A stretch of 64,000 nt of DNA from Mycobacterium malmoense (GCF_019645855.1 NZ_CP080999.1:2728001-2792000); one strand, 5' to 3'. Counted from the stretch's first letter, positions 26,244 to 34,624 are shown. The notes: generated from the letters alone by a model not told the origin. Made by a program: numbers and translations.

Positions 26244-27086
26244 TCTATGGGACGGCCCAGGCCCTACGCAGCGCGCTCGAACATCGCCTTCTAGCCATAT
26301 CGACAGAGACGGGGATCGCCGGCGGGTGATTTTCGAGCGCATCGTCGCTCGGCTACAGGCACGCGAGTCGGGGCGTTGGGTGCTCAAGGGTGGAATGGCT
26401 CTCGAGGTCCGGCTCGGCGGCGGCGCGCGGCTAACCAAGGACCTTGATCTCGGGCTTCGCGACGAGGTGCCGGATCCCGCCGACCTGCATGAGTGTCTGG
26501 TCGGTGCCCTTTCTGTAGACCCTGACGGCGACTACCTCGTCCTCACAGTCGGACCGCCGGTGCAGCTGCGCGAGGACGGCGGTGGCCACGTCACCTGGCG
26601 TGTATCAGTCTCAACCTATATGGCCGACAAGCCCTTTGGGCGCATCCGGCTCGACATATCGCCTCGGGCATACGAACTCGACATGACAGAGAAGGTCACC
26701 CTGCCGAACTCGCTCGACTTTGCCGGAATCCCAATTCGAGAGTTTGAGATCATCGATGTCAATCGCCATGCCGCGGAGAAATTCCATGCGATGCTGCGTG
26801 ACTTCGGCAACCGCGAGAACTCGCGCGTCCGTGATCTCATCGACCTTGTGATTCTGGCCGACCACGATCTTCTCACGGTCGCAACCGTCGCGGACACTGT
26901 GAAACGGGTATGGGCGGAGCGCGACGGTAGTGCACCTCCGAACGCGCTCCCACCGCTACCGAGTCCTGGCCCCTCCGCTACGAACAACTCGCGACGGATA
27001 ACGATTTGCGTACCCAGACATACTCCGCTGCAGTCGCCACCGTGGCCCGGCTGTGGAGCGAGATGTTCCCGAGCGAGCAGACCTGA
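26240..27086 (+). pseudogene. AbiEii/AbiGii toxin nucleotidyltransferase, broken by two frameshifts
   Basis: The expected toxin start is GTG 26240 (VIYGTAQALRSALEHRLLAI), but this frame stops near 26328. The body continues in another frame with FERIVARLQARESGRWVLKG then GMALEVRLGGGARLTKDLDL, which is the AbiEii nucleotidyltransferase motif (G-G-x-A-L ... TxDxD), up to about residue VWAERDGSAPPNALPP. A second shift near 26960 moves to a third frame (WPLRYEQLATDNDLRTQTYS ... RLWSEMFPSEQT) ending TGA 27084-27086. A GTG at 26326 could start a product lacking the N-terminus and the true C-terminus. Likely an inactivated toxin; sequencing error at two sites is the alternative. Confidence 0.8.
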
Positions 27087-27136
27087 TCATCATCATGGCC
27101 CGCCCGGCGAGGCACTGCTTCCCGCAGCGACGGCGA

Positions 27137-27182
27137 GACGCAAAATCGCCCATTTTCGTGCGGAAATGGGCGATTTTGCGTC
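27137..27182. terminator. 19-bp perfect hairpin between abiE and lldD2
   Basis: GACGCAAAATCGCCCATTT (27137-27155) pairs perfectly with 27164-27182 across an 8-nt loop, and outer bases can pair further. It sits between the ends of abiEii (plus) and lldD2 (minus), so it can stop transcription both ways. The AAATCGCCC core looks like a repeated mycobacterial intergenic palindrome. Confidence 0.75.
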
Positions 27183-27193
27183 TGCTCGCCGAG

Positions 27194-28432
27194 TCAACTC
27201 TTGACGGGGACCAGCCGCCGCAGTTGCGTCACATGCTTGGGCGACAGCTCCTCGAGGCAGGTCACCCCCAGCAGCCGCATCGTCCGGATCACCCCGCTTC
27301 CCAGGATGTCGATCGCGCGGGCCACGCCCGCCTCGCCGCCGGCCATCAGCCCGTACAGGTAGGCCCGCCCGACCAGCGTGCAGCGGGCGCCCAGCGCGAT
27401 CGCCGCGACGATGTCGGCGCCCGACATGATGCCGGTGTCCAGCAGGATCTCGGTGTCCTTGCCGAGCTCACGGGCCACCGCGGGCAACAGATAAAACGGC
27501 ACCGGGGCCCGGTCCAGTTGGCGCCCACCGTGATTGGACAGCACGATGCCGTCGACGCCGCGCTCGACGACGGCGCGGGCATCGTCGAGCGTCTGGATGC
27601 CCTTGACGACGAGCTTGCCGGGCCATTGGGCCTTGATCCATTCCAGGTCGTCGAACGTGAGGCTGGGGTCGAACATGGTGCTCAGGTACTCGCCGACGGT
27701 GCCCGGCCAGCGGTCCAGCGACGCGAACGCCAGCGGTTCGGTGGTCAACAGGTCGAACCACCACCTCGGGTGCGGCACCGCGTCGAGCACGGTGCGCAGC
27801 GTCAGCGTCGGCGGGATCGTCATGCCGTTGCGGGCGTCGCGCAACCGCGCGCCCGCGACCGGAACGTCGACGGTGGCCAGCAGGGTGTCGAATCCCGCGT
27901 CGGCCGCGCGCTTGACCAGCGCCATCGAGCGGTCGCGGTCGCGCCACATGTAGAGCTGAAACCACTTGCGGCCCTGGGGAACGGCGGCCACCAGGTCTTC
28001 GATCGCGGTGGTGGCGAGGGTGGATAGCGAGAACGGGATCCCGGACCGGGCCGCCGCCCGTGCGCCGGCGATCTCGCCCTCGGTGTGCATCAACCGGGTG
28101 AATCCGGTGGGCGCGATGCCGAATGGCAACGCCACCGGCTGTCCCAGGACATTCCATCCGGCGGTGACGTTGGTGACGTCGCGCAGGATCGTCGGGTGAA
28201 ACTCGATGTCGCGGAAGGCTTGTCGCGCGCGTTCGAGGGAAAGCTCGTCCTCGGCGGCGCCGTCGGTGTAGTCGAACGCCGCCTTGGGGGTGCGCCGCCT
28301 GGCGATGCGCCGCAGGTCCTCGATGGTCAGCGCGGCGTCGAGGCGGCGCCGGGTGCGGTCGAACTGGGGTCGTTTGAACCGGATCAGCGGCGCCAGGTCG
28401 CGCGCCTTGGGCACTCGTCGGTTGACCGCCAT
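27194..28432 (-). CDS. lldD2: L-lactate dehydrogenase (quinone-type flavoprotein) LldD2
   Basis: A 412-residue FMN-dependent alpha-hydroxyacid oxidase family enzyme that oxidises L-lactate to pyruvate and feeds the respiratory chain. Motifs: FDYTDGAAEDELSLERARQA (residues about 45-65), GIAPTGFTRLMHTEGE, SLSTLATTAIEDL, WFQLYMWRDRD, KGIQTLDDA, and the catalytic segment VLSNHGGRQLDRAPVP with the histidine and arginines. Near-identical in pattern to M. tuberculosis LldD2 (Rv1872c). I chose ATG 28432 (MAVNRRVPKARDL) to match it. The start lies only 18 bp from the start of the divergent DUF1810 gene. Confidence 0.96.
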   Translation of the reverse strand: MAVNRRVPKARDLAPLIRFKRPQFDRTRRRLDAALTIEDLRRIARRRTPKAAFDYTDGAAEDELSLERARQAFRDIEFHPTILRDVTNVTAGWNVLGQPVALPFGIAPTGFTRLMHTEGEIAGARAAARSGIPFSLSTLATTAIEDLVAAVPQGRKWFQLYMWRDRDRSMALVKRAADAGFDTLLATVDVPVAGARLRDARNGMTIPPTLTLRTVLDAVPHPRWWFDLLTTEPLAFASLDRWPGTVGEYLSTMFDPSLTFDDLEWIKAQWPGKLVVKGIQTLDDARAVVERGVDGIVLSNHGGRQLDRAPVPFYLLPAVARELGKDTEILLDTGIMSGADIVAAIALGARCTLVGRAYLYGLMAGGEAGVARAIDILGSGVIRTMRLLGVTCLEELSPKHVTQLRRLVPVKS

Positions 28433-28450
28433 ATGTGCAACGGTAGTCAC

Positions 28451-28885
28451 ATGCCGTCGGCGAGCGACCCCTTCGACCTGAACCGTTTCGTCCGGGCGCA
28501 GGCCCCGGTCTACCGCGGCGTCGTCGAGGAGCTGCGCGGCGGGCGCAAACGCGGTCACTGGATGTGGTTCGTCTTCCCGCAGCTAAGCGGCCTGGGTAGC
28601 AGCCCAATGGCGGACCGCTATGGGATTTCCGGCCTCGACGAGGCCCGCGCATACCTGCGCCACGATCTGCTCGGGCCGCGATTGCGCGAGTGCGCTCGGC
28701 TGGTCAACGGGGTGCAAGGCCGTTCGGCCGCCGAGATCTTCGGCTCGCCCGACGACCTCAAGCTGCGCTCGTCGATGACGCTGTTCGCCCGCGCCGCCGA
28801 CGACAACGAGGACTTCACAGCCCTGCTCGACCGCTACTACGACGGCCGGGAAGACCCGCTGACCGTGGCCCGCCTGACGGGCTAA
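28451..28885 (+). CDS. DUF1810 family protein
   Basis: A 144-residue protein of the DUF1810 family (calpastatin-like annotation in some databases): DPFDLNRFVRAQAPVY, ELRGGRKRGHWMWFVFPQL, YGISGLDEARAYLRHDLLGP and DDLKLRSSMTLFARA are its conserved blocks. Function unknown. ATG 28451 corresponds to the start of M. tuberculosis Rv1873, of similar length. Divergent from lldD2 with 18 bp between start codons, so at least one transcript is probably leaderless. Its stop overlaps the amylase stop on the other strand by four bases. Confidence 0.9.
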   Translation: MPSASDPFDLNRFVRAQAPVYRGVVEELRGGRKRGHWMWFVFPQLSGLGSSPMADRYGISGLDEARAYLRHDLLGPRLRECARLVNGVQGRSAAEIFGSPDDLKLRSSMTLFARAADDNEDFTALLDRYYDGREDPLTVARLTG

Positions 28886-30186
28886 GCGGGGCTCAGGATC
28901 AGCCAGCCGTGCGGCTCGACGACCGCCGTGTCCACGATGTCCTGCGGCGGGGCCGCCGACCCGGCGACCCTCCGTGCCCGCGCGGCGCCCAGCTCCGACA
29001 GCACCAGGCGCAGCGGCTCGTCGTCGATGTTGAGCGCGACCAGCAGCGCATCGTCGCCGGCGCGGGTCTCGTAGACATAGTGCCGGTTTTCCAACCGCAC
29101 CGCGGTGGTCGACGCCGCGTGCAGCCAGGGGTGACGGCGGCGGAACCCGACGAGGTACTGGTGCAACCTCCACACCTTGGCGCCGAAGTCGTCCAATGGT
29201 GCTGGGGGAGGGCCGAACTCGGGGCGCACCGCGCCGTCCCCGCCGCGCCGCTCCTCCTTGACGCCGCGGAACCCGAGCTCGTCGCCGGCGTACACGCTGG
29301 GCACGCCGCCGACCGTCAGCAGGATCACCAGCGCGTGCGGCAGATGCTCGGGGCGTTCGAGCCGGCTGGCGACGCGGGTGACGTCGTGGTTGCCGATGAA
29401 CGTCAGCGGCGCGAAGCTGGCCAGAAACCCGTTGTGCCGCCGCAGCGCCCAGTCCAGCTCGAAGAAGTTGCGGTCGTTGAGGCCGCTCCAGATCGCCTTC
29501 CACAGCTCGTATTGGGTGGCCGAGTCGAACGTCGCCGCCTCCACCACCGCGGCGTAGTCGCCGTGGATCAGCTCGCCGACGAACCAGGCGTCCGGAAACC
29601 GCTCGCGCACCCTCGGCAATGTCGACGCCCAAAACCGTTGCGGCACGGCGTAGGCCGCGTCCAGGCGCCAGCCGTCCGCGCCGCGCCCTAACCAGTGCGT
29701 CATGACGTCGACGGTGTAGTCGGCGACCTCGGGGTTGTCGTGGTTGAGGGTAATGAGCTCGGGGTGGCCCTCGAAGGTGTCGAAGCTGCCCGGGCGCCCG
29801 CGGAACCAGCGCGCCGACGCCTCGTCGTGCGGCGCGTCGCGGTAGCGCGGGAAATCCACGCCGACGTGATTGAACACGCCGTCGAGCAGCACCCGCAGCC
29901 CGCGGCGATGGGCCTCGGCCACCACGTGGTCGAAGTCGGCGTCGTCGCCGAGCCGGGGATCGATGCGGTAATGGTCGGTGGTGTCGTAACCGTGTGTGCG
30001 CGAGGCGAAGACGGGGCCCAGCGCGACTCCCGAAGCCCCCAGGGCGATGGCGTGGTCGAACCAGTCGACGAGCCGCCGCAACCGGTGTTCGCCCGGATCC
30101 GGCGGCCGGGCCGCCGGAAACGCCCCGACGAAGCCCAGCGGATAGACCTGCCACCAGATCGCGTGCGACACCCAGGCCGGGGTCAT
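28882..30186 (-). CDS. glycoside hydrolase family 13 (alpha-amylase type) enzyme
   Basis: A 434-residue GH13 enzyme acting on alpha-glucans. Conserved regions: DGVFNHVG (region I), DGWRLDAAYAV with the nucleophile Asp, WFVGELIHGD with the acid/base Glu, and FIGNHDVTR with the third carboxylate. The C-terminal ~90 residues form the beta domain (YVYETRAGDDALLVALNIDD). No signal peptide, so it is cytoplasmic. I chose ATG 30186 (MTPAWVSHAIWWQVYPLGF). It sits 21 bp after ahpD on the same strand, an unusual place for an amylase; in M. tuberculosis this gene is not at this position as I recall. Confidence 0.9.
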   Translation of the reverse strand: MTPAWVSHAIWWQVYPLGFVGAFPAARPPDPGEHRLRRLVDWFDHAIALGASGVALGPVFASRTHGYDTTDHYRIDPRLGDDADFDHVVAEAHRRGLRVLLDGVFNHVGVDFPRYRDAPHDEASARWFRGRPGSFDTFEGHPELITLNHDNPEVADYTVDVMTHWLGRGADGWRLDAAYAVPQRFWASTLPRVRERFPDAWFVGELIHGDYAAVVEAATFDSATQYELWKAIWSGLNDRNFFELDWALRRHNGFLASFAPLTFIGNHDVTRVASRLERPEHLPHALVILLTVGGVPSVYAGDELGFRGVKEERRGGDGAVRPEFGPPPAPLDDFGAKVWRLHQYLVGFRRRHPWLHAASTTAVRLENRHYVYETRAGDDALLVALNIDDEPLRLVLSELGAARARRVAGSAAPPQDIVDTAVVEPHGWLILSPA

Positions 30187-30207
30187 GAACGAGTCACGAC
30201 ACCGCAA

Positions 30208-30744
30208 TCAGCCGACCGCGGCCGGCGTCTGGGAGGCGACGATCGCTTGTGCCACACCGGAAACGATGGCCGCCGCCTTCAGCGCCTCGAGGATGCCCTC
30301 GCGTCCCACGCCGGCCTCACGCAGCGTGTGCTCGTGGGCCACCATGCAGTGTGAGCACCCGTTGATCGACGACACCGCGAAGCACCAGAGCTCGAAATTC
30401 GCCTTGTCCACACCGGGATTGCCGATGATGTTCATCCGCAATCCCGGCCGCAGGTCGTCGTACCGGCCCTCGAGGAAGCCGCGGCCCCGGTAGAACACGT
30501 TGTTCATGCCCATGATGGACGCGGCTCCCAGCGCCGCCTGGTAGGCCTCACCCGACAGATGGTCGGCCGCTTCGGCACCAATCTCGGCCAGCACCTGCGG
30601 GTTTCGCGTCGCGGCGGCGCTGGCCAGCAGCGTGCCCCACAGCTGCTCGGAGTTCAGCACGGTGCTGCGCGCGATCGAGCCCAGGTTGAGCTTGAGGTCC
30701 TTGGCGTATTCGGGCAGCGCGTCCTTGAGATTCTCGATGCTCAT
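30208..30744 (-). CDS. ahpD: alkylhydroperoxidase AhpD
   Basis: A 178-residue AhpD that reduces peroxides or recycles AhpC together with lipoamide. The active-site CxxC is at Cys130 and Cys133 (NGCSHCMVAHEH) with the proton-relay His137; the upstream glutamate (NFELW) is also present. Length matches M. tuberculosis AhpD (177). ATG 30744 (MSIENLKDAL). Lies 13 bp after ahpC, in the same operon under OxyR-type control. Confidence 0.96.
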   Translation of the reverse strand: MSIENLKDALPEYAKDLKLNLGSIARSTVLNSEQLWGTLLASAAATRNPQVLAEIGAEAADHLSGEAYQAALGAASIMGMNNVFYRGRGFLEGRYDDLRPGLRMNIIGNPGVDKANFELWCFAVSSINGCSHCMVAHEHTLREAGVGREGILEALKAAAIVSGVAQAIVASQTPAAVG

Positions 30745-30757
30745 CACGACCCCCGGA

Positions 30758-31345
30758 TCAGGCCGAGGCCTTGAGCAGCTCGCCGGCGTCGATCGTCGGG
30801 TCGCCCTTGCGCCAGTTGCAGGCGCACAGCTCATCGGATTGCAGCGCGTCCAGCACGCGCAGTACCTCGTCGACGTTTCGGCCCACGGAACCCGCGGTCG
30901 CGGAAACGAATTGGATTTCGTTGTTGGGGTCGACGATGAAGGTCACCCGGTCGGCGACGCCGTCGCCGTTGAGCACGCCGGTGGCCAGCGACAGCTCCCG
31001 CTTGATGTCCGAGAGCATCGGGAACGGCAACTGCTTGAGGTCCTCGTGCTGTGCGCGCCACTGGAAGTGGACGAATTCGCTGTCGATCGAGACTCCGAGG
31101 ATCTGCGCGTCGCGGTCCTCGAACTCGTCGTTGAGCTTGCCGAACGCCGCGATCTCGGTGGGGCACACGAAGGTGAAGTCCTTCGGCCAGAAGAACACCA
31201 CGCGCCACTTGCCCTCGTGGTCGTCGCTGGACACGGTCGTGAAGTAGTCGCCGGGCTCCTTGGCGTCGACCTTCGATAGATCGCCACCAATGAGGGCGAC
31301 GAGCCGGTACGCCGGGAACTGGTCGCCAATGGTCAGCAAGGACAT
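30758..31345 (-). CDS. ahpC: alkyl hydroperoxide reductase AhpC
   Basis: A 195-residue 2-Cys peroxiredoxin that reduces organic peroxides and peroxynitrite. Peroxidatic Cys61 is in DFTFVCPTEI; the resolving cysteines lie in DELCACNWRKG near residues 174-176, the three-cysteine arrangement of mycobacterial AhpC. Full length. ATG 31345. Divergent from oxyR across a 102-bp promoter region; ahpD follows at 13 bp. In M. tuberculosis ahpCD sits elsewhere (Rv2428-Rv2429) beside a dead oxyR. Confidence 0.97.
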   Translation of the reverse strand: MSLLTIGDQFPAYRLVALIGGDLSKVDAKEPGDYFTTVSSDDHEGKWRVVFFWPKDFTFVCPTEIAAFGKLNDEFEDRDAQILGVSIDSEFVHFQWRAQHEDLKQLPFPMLSDIKRELSLATGVLNGDGVADRVTFIVDPNNEIQFVSATAGSVGRNVDEVLRVLDALQSDELCACNWRKGDPTIDAGELLKASA

Positions 31346-31426
31346 ATCGCTCCTTATTGGATCTGATCAAGATTAGCTTTTCTGCCTCCCATCGTGCCGC
31401 GAGCGCTGTCTAAAGTAAACGTGATA

Positions 31427-31444
31427 TATAGCACTATGCTTATA
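31427..31444. promoter_or_regulatory. imperfect dyad in the oxyR-ahpC intergenic region (candidate OxyR site)
   Basis: TATAGCA-CTA-TGCTTATA is an AT-rich dyad with one bulged base, placed a few bases before the oxyR start. LysR-type regulators bind such T-N11-A dyads between divergent genes. Proximity to oxyR suggests autoregulation. Confidence 0.45.
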
Positions 31445-31447
31445 GGT

Positions 31448-32383
31448 ATGACCGATAAGAGCTATCAGCCGACCATCGCCGGCCTGCGCGCATTCACGGC
31501 GGTCGCGGAGAAGCAGCATTTCAGCGGCGCCGCAACGACTCTCGGCGTGAGCCAGTCGACCTTGTCGCAGGCGCTGGCGGCCCTGGAGGCGGGCCTGGGC
31601 ACCCAGCTGGTCGAGAGGTCGACGCGGCGTGTCTTCTTGACAGCGGAGGGCGAACAGCTTTTGCCGCGCGCCCTGGCCGCGGTCGACGCGGTGGACGCGT
31701 TCACCGCCGCCGCGGCAGGCGCGTCGGATCCGCTGCAGGGCACCCTGCGCCTGGGACTGATTCCCACGGTGGCGCCCTACGTGCTGCCGACGGTGCTGGC
31801 CGGGCTCGCCCAGCGGATGCCCGCGCTGGCGTTGCGGGTGATCGAGAATCAGACCGAACGGCTGCTGGCCGCCCTGCGCGAGGGCGCATTGGACACGGCG
31901 CTGATCGCCTTGCCCGCCGGCACCGCCGGGGTGACCGAGATCCCGATCTACGACGAGGATTTCGTGCTCGCGCTGCCGCCCGGGCATCCGCTGTCGAACA
32001 AACGCCGGGTGCCGGCGACGGCGCTGGCCGAGCTGCCGCTGCTGTTGTTGGATGAGGGCCACTGCCTGCGCGATCAGGCGCTGGACGTCTGCCACAAGGC
32101 GGGTGTGCGGGCGGAGCTGGCCAACACCAGAGCGGCGTCGCTGGCGACCGCCGTGCAATGCGTGACCGGCGGATTGGGCGTGACGCTGATCCCGCAGAGC
32201 GCGGTGCCGGTCGAGGCCGCCAGGAGCCGGCTCGGGCTCGCGCGGTTCGCCGCACCCCGCCCGGGACGGCGGATCGGCCTGGTGTTTCGCTCGTCGAGCG
32301 GTCGCGACGAGTCCTACCGGCACCTGGCCGCGACGATCGGCGAATTGATCAGCGCCGAGCACCAGGTGCGCCCAGTCAGATAG
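31448..32383 (+). CDS. oxyR: LysR-family hydrogen peroxide regulator OxyR (intact)
   Basis: A 311-residue LysR-type activator. N-terminal winged helix-turn-helix: TIAGLRAFTAVAEKQHFSGA then TLGVSQSTLSQALAALEAGL (residues about 8-50); the C-terminal effector domain contains the redox-type cysteine region LLLDEGHCLRDQALDVCHKA (two cysteines near residues 202 and 211). The reading frame is complete with no internal stop. ATG 31448 chosen because it starts the conserved domain. M. tuberculosis oxyR is a multiply mutated pseudogene, so this strain should retain an inducible peroxide response. Confidence 0.94.
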   Translation: MTDKSYQPTIAGLRAFTAVAEKQHFSGAATTLGVSQSTLSQALAALEAGLGTQLVERSTRRVFLTAEGEQLLPRALAAVDAVDAFTAAAAGASDPLQGTLRLGLIPTVAPYVLPTVLAGLAQRMPALALRVIENQTERLLAALREGALDTALIALPAGTAGVTEIPIYDEDFVLALPPGHPLSNKRRVPATALAELPLLLLDEGHCLRDQALDVCHKAGVRAELANTRAASLATAVQCVTGGLGVTLIPQSAVPVEAARSRLGLARFAAPRPGRRIGLVFRSSSGRDESYRHLAATIGELISAEHQVRPVR

Positions 32384-32410
32384 CCGTCCGCCGACTGTAA
32401 GTTTCAGCCT

Positions 32411-33112
32411 ATGGAAAAGGTAATCGCCGTGCTGATGCGCGCCGAGCCGGACGACGACTGGTGCACCCGGCAGCGGGGACCGGTCGCCGACGCGCTGTTG
32501 AACCTGGGCGTGCCCGGGCTGTCTGTCAATGTCCGCGACGGTGCGGTGCGCCACTCACTGATGACGCTGACCACGCTGGACCCGCCGGTCGCCGCGGTGA
32601 TCAGCCTGTGGACCCAACAGTGCTACGGCGACCAAACCGCGTCGGCGCTGAAGCTGCTCGCGGCCGAGTGTGAGCAGCTCGCCGCCTACCTGGTGACGGA
32701 ATCGGTTCCGTTGAGCGCGCCCGCGGTCGAGTCCGGCGCTCGCACACCGGGTTTGGCCAACATCGCGTTGCTTCGCAGGCCGCCCGCCTTGGACCAGGAG
32801 GCCTGGCTGACCCGTTGGCAGCGTGATCACACATCGGTGGCCATCGAGACGCAATCGACGTTCGGCTACACCCAGAACTGGGTGGTGCGCACCCTCACCC
32901 CCGACGCACCGGGAATCGCGGGCATCGTGGAGGAGTTGTTCCCCGCGGAGGCGATCACCGATCTGAAGGCGTTCTTCGGTGCCGCCGACGACAACGACCT
33001 GCAGCACCGGATAAGCCAAATGGTCGCCAGCACAACCGCATTCGGTGCCAACGAGAACATCGACACCGTGCCAACCAGCCGCTACGTCTTCAAGACGCCG
33101 TTCAACGATTGA
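32411..33112 (+). CDS. EthD-like dimeric alpha-beta barrel protein
   Basis: A 233-residue protein like M. tuberculosis Rv1874. The N-terminal half (EKVIAVLMRA, AVRHSLMTLTTLDPP) and second half (PALDQEAWLTRWQRDHTSVA, VVRTLTPDAPGIAGIVEELF) each look like an EthD/ABM barrel unit, a small beta-alpha fold. EthD proteins take part in ether and other degradations, but the role here is unknown. ATG 32411 is 28 bp beyond oxyR. The next gene begins 9 bp after its stop, so both are likely co-transcribed. Confidence 0.72.
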   Translation: MEKVIAVLMRAEPDDDWCTRQRGPVADALLNLGVPGLSVNVRDGAVRHSLMTLTTLDPPVAAVISLWTQQCYGDQTASALKLLAAECEQLAAYLVTESVPLSAPAVESGARTPGLANIALLRRPPALDQEAWLTRWQRDHTSVAIETQSTFGYTQNWVVRTLTPDAPGIAGIVEELFPAEAITDLKAFFGAADDNDLQHRISQMVASTTAFGANENIDTVPTSRYVFKTPFND

Positions 33113-33121
33113 GGAACTCAC

Positions 33122-33565
33122 ATGACGACATTGCGCGAAGCGGTGGCACTGGCGGCGGCGGAACGTGGTCTGGCGGTGGTGTCCACCGTCCGCGCCGACG
33201 CAACGGTGCAAGCCTCCCTGGTCAACGTTGGCCTGTTGGCGCACCCGGCAACCGGTGAACCGGCGCTGGGGTTTACCACCTACGGCAAGGTCAAGCTCGC
33301 CAACCTTCGGGCGCGGCCGCAGATAACCGTGACGTTTCACAAGGGATGGCGGTGGGCCACCGTCGAGGGCCGCACGGAGCTGGTCGGTCCCGACGACGCG
33401 CAGCCCTGGCTGACGGACGCCGATCGGTTGCGGCTCCTGCTTCGGGAGGTCTTCACGGCCGCGGGCGGCACCCACGACAACTGGGGCGAGTATGACCGGG
33501 TGATGGCCGAGGAGCGGCGCGCGGTGGTGCTGATCGTGCCGACCCGCGTCTACGGCAGCGGCTAA
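33122..33565 (+). CDS. F420/FMN-dependent PPOX-class oxidoreductase
   Basis: A 147-residue split beta-barrel flavoprotein of the pyridoxamine 5'-phosphate oxidase-like superfamily (F420-dependent subgroup), like M. tuberculosis Rv1875. Visible: LAVVSTVRADATVQASLVN, GEPALGFTTYGKVKLANLRA and ITVTFHKGWRWATVEGRTEL, giving the cofactor phosphate contacts (GKVKLANL). Substrate unknown. ATG 33122, 9 bp after the EthD-like gene. Confidence 0.85.
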   Translation: MTTLREAVALAAAERGLAVVSTVRADATVQASLVNVGLLAHPATGEPALGFTTYGKVKLANLRARPQITVTFHKGWRWATVEGRTELVGPDDAQPWLTDADRLRLLLREVFTAAGGTHDNWGEYDRVMAEERRAVVLIVPTRVYGSG

Positions 33566-33589
33566 ACCCGGGGAGCTAGGCTGCAAGCC

Positions 33590-34342
33590 GTGACGCTGCT
33601 GATCGACGACCAAAAACGGGTGCGCACCCTCACGCTGAACCGGCCCGAGGCGCTCAACGCCTTCAACGAAGCCCTCTACGACGCCACCGCCGAGGCGCTG
33701 TGGGCCGCCGCCGACGATCCGGAGGTCGCCGTCGTCCTGCTGACCGGCACCGGCCGCGGGTTCAGCGCGGGCACGGACCTCGCCGAGATGCAGGCACGCA
33801 TCACGGACCCCAATTTCACGCCGGGAAAGCACGGCTTCATCGGACTGATCGATGCGCTCAGCGCGTTTCCCAAGCCGTTGATCTGCGCGGTCAACGGCGT
33901 CGGCGTCGGGATCGGCGCCACCATCCTCGGCTACGCCGACCTGGCATTCATGTCGTCGACGGCGCGCCTGAAGTGTCCGTTCACCAGCCTGGGCGTGGCA
34001 CCCGAGGCGGCATCGTCATACCTGCTGCCGCAGCTGGTGGGCCGGCAGAACGCCGCCTGGCTGCTGATGTCCTCGGAGTGGATCGACGCCGACGAGGCGT
34101 TGCGGATGGGCCTGGTCTGGCGGGTCTGCGATCCGGACGAGCTGCTGCCCGAAGCCCGTCGGCATGCCGAAATCCTTGCGGCGCGGCCGATCTCGAGCCT
34201 GATGGCCGTCAAGCACACGATGGTGGAACCGATCCGTCCGGAGATCGCCGCGGCCAGCGCGCGGGAAAACGCCCACTTCGCCGAACTGATGGGGGCCCAG
34301 GCCAATGCCGCGGCCCTGGCGGACTTCACCAACCGGCGCTAA
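33590..34342 (+). CDS. enoyl-CoA hydratase/isomerase family protein
   Basis: A 250-residue crotonase-fold protein acting on acyl-CoA. Landmarks: TLNRPEALNAFNEALYDA (residues about 14-31), LTGTGRGFSAGTDLAEMQAR with the oxyanion-hole region, and NGVGVGIGATILGYADLAFM with a following TSLGVAPEAASSYLLPQLVG. The glutamate pair typical of hydratases is partly replaced, so it may be an isomerase-type member. GTG start 33590. Convergent with bfd, 4 bp between the ends. Confidence 0.9.
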   Translation: MTLLIDDQKRVRTLTLNRPEALNAFNEALYDATAEALWAAADDPEVAVVLLTGTGRGFSAGTDLAEMQARITDPNFTPGKHGFIGLIDALSAFPKPLICAVNGVGVGIGATILGYADLAFMSSTARLKCPFTSLGVAPEAASSYLLPQLVGRQNAAWLLMSSEWIDADEALRMGLVWRVCDPDELLPEARRHAEILAARPISSLMAVKHTMVEPIRPEIAAASARENAHFAELMGAQANAAALADFTNRR

Positions 34343-34346
34343 CCGG

Positions 34347-34532
34347 CTATCGCGAGGGAGCGGGCTCGAATTCGTGTGCCGCGGCGATGATCGCGCGGAG
34401 CGTGCGCCTGCAACGCCCGCAATCGCCGCCGGCCCCACAGGCGGCGGCAACCTCTTTCGACGTGGACGCACCCCGCGCGACGGCGTCGGACACGGTCTGG
34501 GTGGTTGCCCCCACGCACAGACACACGTACAT
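34347..34532 (-). CDS. bfd: bacterioferritin-associated [2Fe-2S] ferredoxin (Bfd)
   Basis: A 61-residue [2Fe-2S] protein. Cysteines at 4, 6, 38 and 41 (VCLC ... GGDCGRC) match the Bfd ligand set, in a helical Fer2_BFD fold. Bfd delivers electrons to bacterioferritin to release stored iron. It lies divergent to bfrA across a 262-bp region with two IdeR boxes, so it should respond to iron opposite to, or with, bfrA. ATG 34532. Confidence 0.9.
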   Translation of the reverse strand: MYVCLCVGATTQTVSDAVARGASTSKEVAAACGAGGDCGRCRRTLRAIIAAAHEFEPAPSR

Positions 34533-34581
34533 CAGGACACTCCCCGCATGCGCGCGTGAGCCGAGCGAACAAGCCACATAG

Positions 34582-34624
34582 TTAGTAGAGTCTAACCTAA
34601 GTTGCTTAGCGAAGTCTAACCTAA
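34582..34624. promoter_or_regulatory. two tandem IdeR (iron) boxes between bfd and bfrA
   Basis: 19-bp boxes at 34582-34600 (TTAGTAGAGTCTAACCTAA) and 34606-34624 (TTAGCGAAGTCTAACCTAA), separated by 5 bp. Each matches the mycobacterial IdeR consensus TTAGGTTAGGCTAACCTAA fully in the right arm. M. tuberculosis bfrA also has tandem IdeR sites and is activated by iron-bound IdeR. One region likely serves both divergent genes. Confidence 0.85.
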
